From: Gemmobacter caeruleus
GTDB taxonomy: Bacteria > Pseudomonadota > Alphaproteobacteria > Rhodobacterales > Rhodobacteraceae
Direction: 5' to 3'
NCBI RefSeq assembly: GCF_008271655.1
Contig: NZ_VKKX01000055.1
Location: 1-64,000 of the forward strand
Length of the DNA: 64,000 bases
The position numbers were made by a program, and so were the translations under genes. The notes under the pieces were generated by a model. That model was given only the letters and a program-made list of their open reading frames with translations, was not told where the DNA came from and made no database searches. Shown in pieces: positions 23,991-32,437 of the stretch (position 1 is the stretch's first letter; every line of letters starts with the position of its first letter).

Positions 23991-25209
23991 CAGCATTTCG
24001 CCGGGACATCAGTGCCATGACCATCGGCCCGCAGGAGAACTCGCCCGCCGCAGCCTTCGATGTCAGCGCACGGAGGTAGCCACCGGGCGATCGGATGTCG
24101 GCAAAGCGTTCCAGCATGGCGACAACAACGATCGACGCCTGCTCGGGCCCCATGAACCGTTGCGCTTCTTCCCAAGCGGAAGCACTGATCCCCATGGCCG
24201 GCCGTACATGGCAAGCCGCGTCAAAAAGCTGATGCCAGTGGCGGATATCGCCCTGGTAGAAGGTTTTAAGCGACGGGCAGCCCGCGATCACCAGATGGAG
24301 CGGGATCTTTGGCACGCGTCTTGTGTCTGCTTCTTCCACGTCAGCACCAGGTGCATCCGTTTCAACATCTGGCGCGCCGGCCGCCGCCCCGCCTTCCTCT
24401 AAGGCAGGTTCAAGTTCTATAGATTCTTTATTTGAATTATGGTGGTGGCGCTCAGTATTGGCACCATTGGTGTTCATTTCTTCTGTTTCAGAACCATCAA
24501 TGACATTGCGTGCGTGGTCGAGAAGGGCTTCAAGGTCGGCGCGAAATGCTGAGAGCTCCTCGAGCGTGAGTTTGCGGCGAAGGGCGCGCGCTGTGAGAAC
24601 AGCCTTGTCGCGAAACTGATCCCAGAGGCCGAGGCCTGGCTGGACCTCTTCTCCGAACTCCGCCAGGGCAGCAAGATCGCGCCGCATGAGGCTCACGACC
24701 TCCCGCAGTCTCCGGACACGGTCCTCGGCCTCACGCACAGCCTCTGCGGCCCGTGCAACCTCTTCGGATTGGCCGTAGAGTGGCGAGAGGTCGAAGCCAA
24801 AAGCCACACGCTCTTCGCCGTGCTTGCGAACATACCTCTTGCCGTTGGGACTATCGCGGCGCATGAGCAAGCCAGCATCCACCAGACGGGCAATGTGCCT
24901 GCGCATCGTGGAGCAGGGCATGCCGTTCAGCCGCTCGCAGATTGCCTTGTTCGACGGGAAGACGACCATCTCGGTATTCCCGCCAAGTGCATCATCCGGA
25001 AAGAAGCTGAGAAGCCCCTGCAGAACGGTCAGATCGCGTTCGGAAACCCCAAAGGCCGCCTGCGCCTTGGACAGCTCGCGAAGGAGCTCCCACTTGTTGA
25101 CGGGCTTGCCCGGAACAGACGCCTCAGGACGCTCGACCACGCGCAGATGGGCGTGCGAGATCGGCCGCATAAACGGCGAAATCGGTGTGTACTCCATGAT
25201 GTCATTCAC
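23986..25209 (-). CDS. repC: RepC replication initiator
   Basis: 407 residues with the RepC/RepA-like N-terminal winged-helix (KWELLRELSKAQAAFGVSERDLTVLQGLLSFFP; NKAICERLNGMPCSTMRRHIARLVDAGLL) and the C-terminal RP-C block (IPLHLVIAGCPSLKTFY; WEEAQRFMGPEQASIVVVAMLE; YLRALTSKAAAGEF). RepC initiates replication of repABC plasmids, with oriV usually inside its own gene. It is separated from repB by a 200-bp region encoding the antisense RNA that limits RepC synthesis. An AT-rich stretch interrupts the gene at ~24410-24510. Confidence 0.95.
   Translation of the reverse strand: MNDIMEYTPISPFMRPISHAHLRVVERPEASVPGKPVNKWELLRELSKAQAAFGVSERDLTVLQGLLSFFPDDALGGNTEMVVFPSNKAICERLNGMPCSTMRRHIARLVDAGLLMRRDSPNGKRYVRKHGEERVAFGFDLSPLYGQSEEVARAAEAVREAEDRVRRLREVVSLMRRDLAALAEFGEEVQPGLGLWDQFRDKAVLTARALRRKLTLEELSAFRADLEALLDHARNVIDGSETEEMNTNGANTERHHHNSNKESIELEPALEEGGAAAGAPDVETDAPGADVEEADTRRVPKIPLHLVIAGCPSLKTFYQGDIRHWHQLFDAACHVRPAMGISASAWEEAQRFMGPEQASIVVVAMLERFADIRSPGGYLRALTSKAAAGEFSCGPMVMALMSRRNAA
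24410..24510. other. Candidate oriV inside repC (AT-rich island)
   Basis: This part of repC, coding for an Asn/His/Glu-rich linker (NTNGANTERHHHNSNKESIE), is strikingly AT-rich against a GC-rich background. In characterised repABC plasmids the origin lies in such an AT-rich segment of repC. Location is inferred from that precedent. Confidence 0.4.
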
Positions 25210-25282
25210 GAAGGCAAAATTTCCCTGGCCCGCGAATCGCTTTGCGCTTGCGGGAAAGGGGCCAGATCGCTACATTCAGAGG

Positions 25283-25370
25283 TGCGAAAACTGAGTTTTG
25301 TAGCGGGCTGGTCCCGTGCGAAACCTAAGAAAGGTCTCGTGAAGCTTGCTTCTCGGGGCCTTTTTCTTTT
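25283..25370 (+). ncRNA. Antisense countertranscribed RNA (incA-type) between repB and repC
   Basis: In the 200-bp repB-repC gap, a possible promoter on the plus strand (TTGCGG 25248-25253, 17 bp, TACATT 25271-25276) would start RNA near 25283; it ends at an intrinsic terminator (25331-25370). The sequence opposite the repC leader can fold (GCTACA 25269-25274 with TGTAGC 25299-25304). repABC plasmids carry a small antisense RNA in this exact position that represses repC. Terminator position is strong; promoter and 5' end are approximate. Confidence 0.7.
25331..25370 (+). terminator. Intrinsic terminator of the repABC antisense RNA
   Basis: AAGGTCTCG (25331-25339) pairs with CGGGGCCTT (25354-25362), with GU pairs, followed by a T-rich run TTTTTCTTTT. 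Orientation is plus, opposite to repABC. Confidence 0.75.
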
Positions 25371-25409
25371 CTGCCTGTCTCGTGCCTCCTTTTTGCTTGT
25401 TGCTCTTCC

Positions 25410-26342
25410 TCAGTCTTCCTTGCGCTTCCAGCGCTCGTGAAGCTCGGCGATCAGCTGCGGGGCCTTACCCTGAAGCCAGCTGACAAAATCTCTGTCCTCG
25501 GCCTTCAGCTCGAGCTTGAACTGTTGGCCGCGGCGCCCTGTCGCGATGGTTGCAGCCCCGACACCCGGAATGGTCACACTGGGTGCCCCTCGGGGACTTG
25601 ATGGGCGGGTCGGTCGCACTGCCTGCACTACTGCTGCAAGGACGGCAAGAAACGCGGCGTCCGACTTTTCGTCAGGGCCACCTGAGTGAGAAGACCTGGC
25701 CTCTGCCGCCACTACAGCGAGACTCTCGCGGTCCACAGATGCATCGCCCAATGACTTCTTGAGCTCCTCCCAACGAGGCCGGCCGATACCTGGCGCAGCA
25801 CCGATCGCCAGGACGAGGCTCTCGCCAACCGCGCGGACGACGCTTAACAGCTGCGACACACCAGCTTCGGTGAGGCCCAGAACCTCCGCCACGCCCTTGT
25901 TGGTACGTTCCGCCTCTCCCAGATGATCGCCATTGAGCAAGGCCGCCGCGACCAACGCGCGTTCGATGAAGCTAAGGTCACGTCGTTCTTGGTTCTCGAG
26001 CAGCTGATCCCGAAGCGCCTGATCCCCGTCCATTTCAGTTACGATCGCACGGACCTTGATCCCGAGTTCCCGGCAGGCTTCAAGTCGACGCCGTCCGTAG
26101 ATCAGGCTGTAGCGCTCCCCTTCGAGAGGTCGTACGAGGATCGGCACCCGTTGGCCGCTTCTGGAGATCGATGCCTTCAGCCCAGCAATCTCGATTTGGA
26201 GACGGTCATCCAGCCTGCCCACGGTCTCGACATGGTCAGGCTCGATCTCGAACACGCCGCCCCGCAGCCTGCGCCCTTCAAGAGCGTCGGGGGCATTACG
26301 CAAGGTCTGCAAGGGCAGTCCCAGTTTAGGCTTTCTTGCCAT
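25410..26342 (-). CDS. repB: RepB centromere-binding partition protein
   Basis: 310 residues from ATG 26342, which overlaps the repA stop by 17 bp as usual in repABC operons (start MARKPKLGLPLQTL). It has a ParB box (SGQRVPILVRPLEGERYSLIYGRRRLEACRELG), a second motif LLENQERRDLSFIERA and an HTH (GVAEVLGLTEAGVSQLLSVV). RepB binds parS and stimulates RepA ATPase for segregation. Candidate parS repeats lie at the 3' end of repC and inside repB itself. Confidence 0.93.
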   Translation of the reverse strand: MARKPKLGLPLQTLRNAPDALEGRRLRGGVFEIEPDHVETVGRLDDRLQIEIAGLKASISRSGQRVPILVRPLEGERYSLIYGRRRLEACRELGIKVRAIVTEMDGDQALRDQLLENQERRDLSFIERALVAAALLNGDHLGEAERTNKGVAEVLGLTEAGVSQLLSVVRAVGESLVLAIGAAPGIGRPRWEELKKSLGDASVDRESLAVVAAEARSSHSGGPDEKSDAAFLAVLAAVVQAVRPTRPSSPRGAPSVTIPGVGAATIATGRRGQQFKLELKAEDRDFVSWLQGKAPQLIAELHERWKRKED

Positions 26343-27519
26343 TGCGTCCCCACGTGCTCTGGATGATCGCTGCGATCTCATCGTTGACGGCATTCATGGA
26401 CTCGATGGCGCGGTCGAAGGTCTGACGCGTAAAGTCCTTCTTGTCCGCCTCATACAAGGTCTGCTTGGTCAGCCCGGCATCCGATATCGCCGTCGACTCG
26501 ACCATGTGGTTGGTCAGCACCGAACGCCCGAAGAGTCCGCGGATGAAGGCGATCACCTCGGTCTGTGGGGCGTCGCCCACCTTGTAGCGGGTCGGCAGGA
26601 ACCGGAGCCAATCGAACCGAAGGTTGGCACCTGCATCGCGGATCACACCCAGCAGGTCAGCCGTCATCCGCAGGAACTGCGACATGGACATGAGGTCAAG
26701 CATCTGCGGGTGGACGGTCACCAGGACCCCGGAGGACGCGGATAGGGCGGACATGGTCAGGAAGCCCAGTTGCGGAGGGCAGTCGATCACGACGACATCA
26801 TAGTCGCTTTCGACGCTGTCGAGTGCATCACGGACCCTTGCGAAGAATGCGCGGGCACCGCCACGCTGGATCGCGGCCGGGGTCTCATGCTCGAACTCCA
26901 TGAGCTCAAGATTGCCCGGAATGAGATCCAGGCCACGGATGTAGGTCTTCCTGATCACCTCGGAAACAGGGACAGGGTCGTCATAACGGACCGCGTCGTA
27001 CAACGTCCCGCCTTCCATGAGATCCAGTTCAGGCTGAATTCCATGCAAGGCGGACAAGGACGCCTGCGGATCTAGATCGATTGCCAGCACCCGATAGCCC
27101 TTGAACGCAAGTCTCTGTGCAAGGTGCGCTGATGTTGTTGTCTTGCCCGACCCACCCTTGAAGTTCACAACCGAAACAACCTGTAACTCATCGCCGCTCC
27201 GACGACCCGGCACATAGGTGCCTGGCTTTTTGGCATTTGCCTCGAGGCTTTGTCTGATCTCCCAGACATCGTCGAGGGTATAGCGTCGATGGCTGCCGGC
27301 CGTCGTCTCGACGTCTGTGATCTTGCCTTCCCGATGAAGTTTGCGAAGGTAGGTGTGATCGACACCGAGCAGCTCGGCCGCCTCACCGCTCGTCAAGCTG
27401 CGCATCACCTTCTTCGCGTCGGGTGGAAAGTGCGCGGCGCGTTGTGCGTGCAGGTTCGACGCCAAGAGTTCGGCGTAGTGGCCAATGGCGATGTCTAGAT
27501 CTTTGTCTATTTCGGTCAT
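26326..27519 (-). CDS. repA: RepA partition ATPase (ParA family)
   Basis: 397 residues. An N-terminal MerR-like DNA-binding segment (SGEAAELLGVDHTYLRKLHREGKI) precedes a deviant Walker A, NFKGGSGKTTTSAHLAQ, followed by DLDPQASLS, Walker A' and VVIDCPPQLGFLTM. RepA moves plasmids with RepB and represses the repABC promoter. It is the first gene of repABC, transcribed leftward; the region 27520-27728 upstream should carry the operon promoter and a RepA operator. Confidence 0.95.
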   Translation of the reverse strand: MTEIDKDLDIAIGHYAELLASNLHAQRAAHFPPDAKKVMRSLTSGEAAELLGVDHTYLRKLHREGKITDVETTAGSHRRYTLDDVWEIRQSLEANAKKPGTYVPGRRSGDELQVVSVVNFKGGSGKTTTSAHLAQRLAFKGYRVLAIDLDPQASLSALHGIQPELDLMEGGTLYDAVRYDDPVPVSEVIRKTYIRGLDLIPGNLELMEFEHETPAAIQRGGARAFFARVRDALDSVESDYDVVVIDCPPQLGFLTMSALSASSGVLVTVHPQMLDLMSMSQFLRMTADLLGVIRDAGANLRFDWLRFLPTRYKVGDAPQTEVIAFIRGLFGRSVLTNHMVESTAISDAGLTKQTLYEADKKDFTRQTFDRAIESMNAVNDEIAAIIQSTWGRNGKKA

Positions 27520-27553
27520 GCCCTGCTCGATCCGTGGGCGCGATTTTTATGTG

Positions 27554-27563
27554 ACCGCGCGGT
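27554..27563. promoter_or_regulatory. Palindrome upstream of repA
   Basis: ACCGCGCGGT, a perfect 10-bp palindrome centred 39 bp upstream of the repA start, a suitable place for the RepA operator. It is short for a repABC operator, so the call is tentative. Confidence 0.3.
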
Positions 27564-27728
27564 ATTTTTCGAGACTATTGCCTGCCCGACCAGATTCGCG
27601 CAAGCCTTTTCCACATCTAGTGTCTGAGCGTACAGCAAGCACAAGCACAGTGAGACTCGCTGGCCAAGCTTTCTCTGGCGTTCATGGGGATGTAGCCTTC
27701 TCGACGTTAGTGGTCGCGGGAGGTCAGG

Positions 27729-27956
27729 ATGAAGGTCGAGAGATAGGGCAACTCCCTGGCGGTGCGCCTGCCTGTAAAGCTGGTCAGAGAGCTCGGGCTG
27801 GTGGAAGGTGACCGGATAGGCTTGATCCGTGAGCATGATGTTCTGCGGGTTCATCGCTTGCCGCGCACCCACGAGGTGCTGGACAGTTTGCGAGAGTTCC
27901 GCGGCCGACTGCCCGCCAACCAGCGCCTTGACCGCGATGATGCTCAAAGCCGGTAA
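27729..27956 (+). pseudogene. AbrB/MazE-type antitoxin with an in-frame stop, toxin missing
   Basis: Frame: MKVER-stop-GNSLAVRLPVKLVRELGLVEGDRIGL and on to a second stop at 27956. The family reads MKVERWGNSLAVRLP, so TAG at 27744-27746 is a one-base change of the Trp codon TGG. Residues after it look intact (RVHRLPRTHEVLDSLREFRGRLP), and a GTG at 27762 could only give a truncated form. No PIN- or MazF-type toxin follows. It is probably a dead remnant of a VapBC/MazEF addiction module next to repABC. Confidence 0.7.
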
Positions 27957-28048
27957 GGGCCACTGTCTGAGAGGGGAGGGTGGGCTGTCCTTTGCTGAGG
28001 GAGACGTGGCGCAGCGTTGTGACGGGTCTTCGACGCACGTTGAGAACT

Positions 28049-29212
28049 CTACAGATTGCGCAACTGCTCCACGGCGGTGGCCAAAGGCATTGCTCTTAGC
28101 CCGTCACCTGCCGGCACATCCTGTTCACCGGCATAGACCAAGATCTTCCGGTCGGCCTTAATGTCATCGACTGACAGGTGGAAACCACGCGACACCTTGG
28201 GTGTTGTGGTGCGCTTGATCTCAATGGCCCAGATCGCATTCCCGGGAAGCCGCAGAACAAGGTCAAGCTCGGCTCCCGCTGCAGTCCGGTAGAAGAAGTG
28301 TTCGGTCCCTACTGGCGCGGCGGCGATCAGGGTTTCGATGGAGAACCCTTCCCAGCTTCCACCGACCACCGGGTGCCCCAGCACGCTTTCCAGCGAACCA
28401 AGGCCAAGCAAGGCATGGACGAGGCCGCTATCCCTGACAAAGACCTTTGGCGACTTGACGACGCGCTTGCCCGCATTCTCATGCCAAGGCTGCAGGCGCC
28501 GGACCAACATAAGGTCGACGAGCAGATCAAGGTATCGTCCCACCGTCTGGCCTGAGACGCCCAAGCCCTCGGCAAGCGCGCTCGCATTCAGCAGTCCACC
28601 CTGCGCATGCGCCAGCATCGTCCAGAAGCGGCGCAGCGTAGCAGCCGGAATGCGCGGCCCAAGGGCAGGGATATCGCGTTCGAGGTAGGTGCGCAGGAAA
28701 TCCTCGCGCCAGGTCAGGCTGTTCTGGTCACTATCTGCTTGGAAGCTGTCCGGGAAACCGCCTCTCAGCCACAGGTCGTTCATTCTATCCTCGCCGACTT
28801 CGTCCAGCAGGAGTGGCGACATTTCGATATAGCGAACACGCCCGGCAAGGGACTCGGCCGATTGGTGCAGAAGCACATTCGATGCAGATCCAAGCAGGAG
28901 GAACTGCCCTGTACGGGCCCCCTTGCGGCGTCGCATGTCGATCTGTCCGCGGAGGGTCTTGAACAGGTCCGGCATCTGCTGGACTTCATCAAGGATGACG
29001 AGTTTGCCGACCTGTTCGTCCAGATACAGATCGGGCTCTGTCAGGACCCGTCGATCTGCGTCGCGTTCCAGATCAAGGTACACGGATGGGCGTTGTCCAG
29101 CTATCTCGAGGGCGAGGGTGGTCTTACCAACCTGCCGAGGCCCCAAGAGGACAACAGCCGCTTGAGCGTCGAGGGCGGATTGAACGGTCTGAGTAGCATG
29201 GCGATGATACAT
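28049..29212 (-). CDS. AAA_14/DUF4143 ATPase
   Basis: 387 residues (ATG 29212; a TTG at 29221 is an alternative). The AAA_14 part has a Walker A, LLGPRQVGKTTLALEIA near residue 24, and Walker B KLVILDEVQQMPDLFKTLRG. The C-terminal DUF4143 part includes FSIETLIAA, FYRTAAGAELDLVL and IWAIEIKRTTTPKVSRGF, a PD-(D/E)XK nuclease-like core (E-D-ExK). Such proteins are common on mobile elements; their function is unknown, though they are sometimes regarded as toxin- or defence-like. It lies alone between the antitoxin remnant and the recombinase. Confidence 0.82.
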   Translation of the reverse strand: MYHRHATQTVQSALDAQAAVVLLGPRQVGKTTLALEIAGQRPSVYLDLERDADRRVLTEPDLYLDEQVGKLVILDEVQQMPDLFKTLRGQIDMRRRKGARTGQFLLLGSASNVLLHQSAESLAGRVRYIEMSPLLLDEVGEDRMNDLWLRGGFPDSFQADSDQNSLTWREDFLRTYLERDIPALGPRIPAATLRRFWTMLAHAQGGLLNASALAEGLGVSGQTVGRYLDLLVDLMLVRRLQPWHENAGKRVVKSPKVFVRDSGLVHALLGLGSLESVLGHPVVGGSWEGFSIETLIAAAPVGTEHFFYRTAAGAELDLVLRLPGNAIWAIEIKRTTTPKVSRGFHLSVDDIKADRKILVYAGEQDVPAGDGLRAMPLATAVEQLRNL

Positions 29213-29259
29213 ACCTTGCAATTACTCCACGTCATGGAAGATTTGCAAGGTTATTTCGC

Positions 29260-30144
29260 TCAACCCAGCAAGCCAAGCCTCTCGGCGCGCTCCAGCAGCA
29301 TCTTCACCGAGGAGGGTTGCCAGCTTGTCCGCCCGCGGGGCGTGCGCTCGCGCATCGCCTCCAGCCGGGTGCAAATCGCCTGAAGCGTGATGTCGGGGGC
29401 CGCGCCCTTGATGGCGGCGACGATGGCGGGCAGGCGGTCGTCGGTCTCGCGGCGGTCGGCGCGGGCGAGCACACTCTCGGGCAGAAAGCCGTCGCGGACG
29501 TAGGCGCTAACGGCGCGCAAAAGCCGGCTTTGCGTCCATTGGCGCTCGCGGGGCAGGGGGCCGTTGACGATGCGCACCACGTCTTCCCAGGCCAAGTTGG
29601 GGCGCAGGCGACGGACATGGGGAACCCAGTCCTGCGCCGTCTCATTCAGCCGCTCCATGTAGCCGTCCTGCCGCGCCAGCCGCACCTTGCGCAGCGCGGC
29701 CGGATCACGGGCGCGCAGGCCCGGATTGCCGCCGACCCGGCCTTTGGTTCGTGCGCTGGCCAACCCCGCCTTGGTTCGTTCGCGGATCAGGGCGCGCTCA
29801 AACTCAGCTGCGGCGCCGAGGACCTGGAGGGTGAACTTGCCCTGCGGCGAGGACGTGTCGATCGGGTCCATGAGCGATCGGAAGAAGGCGTTCTTGGTCT
29901 CCAACCGCTCGATCACCTCGAGGAGATGCGAGAGGGACCGCGCCAGACGGTCGATGCGCACGACGACCAGCGTGTCGCCCTTGCCGATCCGCTCCAGCAC
30001 CCGCGCCAGCACGGGCCGCGCGCGGTTCCCGCCCGAGGCCTGCTCCTCGTGGATCTCGACGCAGCCTGCGGATTTCAGGGCCTGCGACTGGGGCAGGGGG
30101 GTCTGATCCTCGGTTGAGACGCGCGCATAGCCGATCAGGGGCAT
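29260..30144 (-). CDS. Serine recombinase (resolvase/invertase family)
   Basis: 294 residues from ATG 30144. N-terminal resolvase domain with the nucleophile Ser in IGYARVSTEDQ, the DTLVVVRIDRLARSLSHLLEV helix and AEFERALIRERTKAGLASA. The C-terminal half (~residues 145-294) is longer than in small resolvases and has a different DNA-binding or recombinase-type region. Could resolve plasmid multimers or act in an invertible/mobile unit. It is divergent from DUF1403 with inverted repeats in the shared intergenic region. Confidence 0.85.
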   Translation of the reverse strand: MPLIGYARVSTEDQTPLPQSQALKSAGCVEIHEEQASGGNRARPVLARVLERIGKGDTLVVVRIDRLARSLSHLLEVIERLETKNAFFRSLMDPIDTSSPQGKFTLQVLGAAAEFERALIRERTKAGLASARTKGRVGGNPGLRARDPAALRKVRLARQDGYMERLNETAQDWVPHVRRLRPNLAWEDVVRIVNGPLPRERQWTQSRLLRAVSAYVRDGFLPESVLARADRRETDDRLPAIVAAIKGAAPDITLQAICTRLEAMRERTPRGRTSWQPSSVKMLLERAERLGLLG

Positions 30145-30186
30145 CAAAACAGGCCGTTTGCAGTTTCATATACTACTAATAAACGA

Positions 30187-30200
30187 CCGTTTGTAAACGG
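30187..30200 (-). promoter_or_regulatory. Dyad upstream of the recombinase
   Basis: CCGTTT-GT-AAACGG, 43 bp upstream of the recombinase start, with a related half site GGCCGTTTGCA at about 30151-30161. Possibly an autoregulatory operator or part of a crossover site. Confidence 0.4.
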
Positions 30201-30344
30201 ATGCAAGGGCGCTCTCTACGGCCGAGGTCCGCGAAATGCCCTTGGTTTCCTCAGGCTGTGCGCGATCAGAGTGGTCTCGCAGGCAGTCGCGCGCGCGTGC
30301 TATGTAAGGAGCGCAGACGCAGTTCGAGAAAACCATTGAGTAAA

Positions 30345-30368
30345 GTGCAAAATGTACGTATTTTGCAC
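30345..30368 (+). promoter_or_regulatory. 24-bp operator abutting the DUF1403 start codon
   Basis: Perfect 9-bp arms GTGCAAAAT/ATTTTGCAC around GTACGT, ending two bases before the ATG at 30371. It probably covers the ribosome-binding site region, as there is no usual SD, and is well placed for autoregulation by DUF1403 or another local protein. Confidence 0.6.
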
Positions 30369-30370
30369 AT

Positions 30371-31441
30371 ATGAAGCCGCAAGCATCTGCTCCACATGAT
30401 AGTTTTGACGAGCCCCTGACCTGGGTAGAAGAGGTCGAGGAGAGATCCGAAGATGATCTGTGGTTCCTGCCCGGTCCGATCGAAGACGAGCCCGACGATC
30501 TGCCGCCTAACCCAAGGGGCGAACCCCGCGAGACTGCGATCCTCGACGACTGGCGCAAAGCCGAGGCGGACAATGCCGCGCGGCTCGCCCATGTCGCAGG
30601 TCGGCTCGGTGGGCTGGACGAGCGGTTGCGGAGGGGGCCTGAGGGCTGGCGCCACAGGCTCGCCCTGATCGAAGCGGCCGACCTAAGCTGGTTCGCAGGC
30701 GACCGCATCGGGCCGGATCGACTGGCGCTCTGGATCGCCCTGCGCCTGTCTGGCGTGCAGGACGACAGTGTCGCCCTGGCGCGGGTCGGATGGGCGGTTC
30801 GGCGCCTGATAGGGGGGCCAAGGCCGGAGGTGGACCTGGCCGCTTTTGTGGATCGTCGTGACCCCGAGAACTTGGCGGATGAGGCGGAGCCCTTTGCGGA
30901 TCGCGCGGGCGGTTGGCTGGACCTGATGGCGCAAGCTGCCGACCTGCACCCGATCAGCCGTGCCTGCATGGGCTTTCACATTTGGAGTTTGGCGGGTCTC
31001 GGGCAGCACGGAGACCGGATGGAAGCGGCTGTCACGGCCGCGCGGATTGCGACCGGAGAGGGCAGGGGAGCGATATTTGCCCCTCTCGCCATGGGCGGGG
31101 CAGGCGGGCTGCGCGCCGGTGGCACTGCTGCTGACCGACTGGTGCGATGGCTCGACGGGATGGAGACAGCAAGCCGGACCGCGATGCGGCACCTTGACGA
31201 CATCGAGGCTTGGTCAGCGCGGTCCGAAACCGAGATGGTCACGCTCTCGGGCAAAACGCCCCCAGCCTTGCGCGCAGTTCTGACCGAATGGCCCCTTGTC
31301 TCCGCCCCAATGGCCGAGGCAATCACCGGCGCCAGTCGCGCGGCCGTTCAGCGGAACATGGCCTGGATGCAGGCGCGAGGTTTGATTCGAGAAGTGACCG
31401 GGCAGGGAAGATTTCGCATGTGGTGTGCACGCGCAGCCTAG
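30371..31441 (+). CDS. DUF1403 family plasmid protein
   Basis: 356 residues. DUF1403 blocks are visible: WRHRLALIEAADLSWFAGDRI in the first third and GGAGGLRAGGTAADRLVRWLDGM near residue 240. The C-terminus has a winged-helix-like stretch ITGASRAAVQRNMAWMQARGLIREVTG, so DNA binding is plausible. The family is found almost only on alphaproteobacterial plasmids near repABC. The ATG lies just beyond a 24-bp palindrome that may be its own operator. Function unknown. Confidence 0.82.
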   Translation: MKPQASAPHDSFDEPLTWVEEVEERSEDDLWFLPGPIEDEPDDLPPNPRGEPRETAILDDWRKAEADNAARLAHVAGRLGGLDERLRRGPEGWRHRLALIEAADLSWFAGDRIGPDRLALWIALRLSGVQDDSVALARVGWAVRRLIGGPRPEVDLAAFVDRRDPENLADEAEPFADRAGGWLDLMAQAADLHPISRACMGFHIWSLAGLGQHGDRMEAAVTAARIATGEGRGAIFAPLAMGGAGGLRAGGTAADRLVRWLDGMETASRTAMRHLDDIEAWSARSETEMVTLSGKTPPALRAVLTEWPLVSAPMAEAITGASRAAVQRNMAWMQARGLIREVTGQGRFRMWCARAA

Positions 31442-31452
31442 GTTGCCTTCTC

Positions 31453-32202
31453 TCACCCCGGCTCCGTCAAACCGTCAGCATCGGCCTTCGCGCCTGCTTC
31501 CGGCAAAAGCCGCAAGAGTGCGATGGCCAGCACCAGCCAACCGATCAGGTTCACGCTTAGCACGCGCGCCGCATAGAGCGCCGCAAGGTCGGGCGGCACT
31601 GCCGGGGCAGAAACGGGTGGCAAGGGCGCTCCGAAAAGGTGGGGTGCCAGGATCAGGGCAAGGCCCGCGAGCCGCCCGGGCCAGGACCGCAACCCCGCAG
31701 CAAAGAAAATGCCGGCAGCCGTCATCGCGACAGTCGCAACCCACCAGAGTTGCCGGTCCGCCAGTTCCGCTGCCTCCATTCCGGGCAGTTCGGGCGGAAG
31801 GTCGATTGCAGGCGCAAGGGACAGGACGGCAAAGCCGATAAGGCCGAGGGCTGTGGCCGGGATCCTCCCGCCGCCGGGCAGAGCCCGGAACGCGGTCAGG
31901 CCGGCTCCGGCCAGCAGGCCAAAGCCCGCCCAGGTGAGGATCAGGGTCAGGACCGTCAAGCCATTGCGCACAAGCAAGTTGTCCGTATTTTCCGCGCCCT
32001 GCGCATCATGGCCGGGCGTTTCTAGCGGGTTAGGTGCAGGGTCGGGCTTGTTGCTCTCGATCCCGATCAGAACGAGTTCGCCCGTCTCATACCGTTCAGC
32101 CTCGACGATCAGGGGTTGGATGAGAAAGAACTGAAAAACGGCAGCCACGAGGCCCGCGATGGCACCCGCGATTACCCCGCCGGACAGCAAGGTCTTTGTC
32201 AT
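31453..32202 (-). CDS. cbtA: CbtA family cobalt transporter subunit
   Basis: 249 residues with about six membrane helices and the CbtA pattern: N-terminal GGVIAGAIAGLVAAVFQFFLIQPLIVEAE, a hydrophilic loop, then GLLAGAGLTAFR and later APAIDLPPELPGMEAAELADRQLWW. With CbtB it forms a cobalt uptake system controlled by B12. The start lies 18 bases after cbtB in the same operon, behind a cobalamin riboswitch, so it should be off when B12 is plentiful. Confidence 0.9.
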   Translation of the reverse strand: MTKTLLSGGVIAGAIAGLVAAVFQFFLIQPLIVEAERYETGELVLIGIESNKPDPAPNPLETPGHDAQGAENTDNLLVRNGLTVLTLILTWAGFGLLAGAGLTAFRALPGGGRIPATALGLIGFAVLSLAPAIDLPPELPGMEAAELADRQLWWVATVAMTAAGIFFAAGLRSWPGRLAGLALILAPHLFGAPLPPVSAPAVPPDLAALYAARVLSVNLIGWLVLAIALLRLLPEAGAKADADGLTEPG

Positions 32203-32220
32203 GTCGATTATACAGAAACG

Positions 32221-32397
32221 TCAGTGGCAGGGAAAACCGGTCGCATGACGTGTGTCATGCGTTGCAGCGTGCAATGCGTCAGGCGAAGCAAAACCAGCGG
32301 CAAAGATCAGCACTGCGCCAATAAGCGCGCTGGTCAGGATTGGTCCGAACTGGCTCTTCGATTGCTCCGCTGTGGCGGACAGGATTCTGGTGGACAT
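32221..32397 (-). CDS. cbtB: CbtB family small cobalt-transport protein
   Basis: 58 residues from ATG 32397, with CGGAG upstream. One membrane helix (ILTSALIGAVLIFAAGFA) and a His-rich C-terminus (HAATHDTRHATGFPCH), the hallmark metal-binding tail of CbtB. It lies between the cobalamin riboswitch and cbtA, which fixes its assignment despite its short length. Confidence 0.87.
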   Translation of the reverse strand: MSTRILSATAEQSKSQFGPILTSALIGAVLIFAAGFASPDALHAATHDTRHATGFPCH

Positions 32398-32437
32398 GAA
32401 GGTTCTCCGCCCGTCACACCCGACGGGATTAGGGTTG

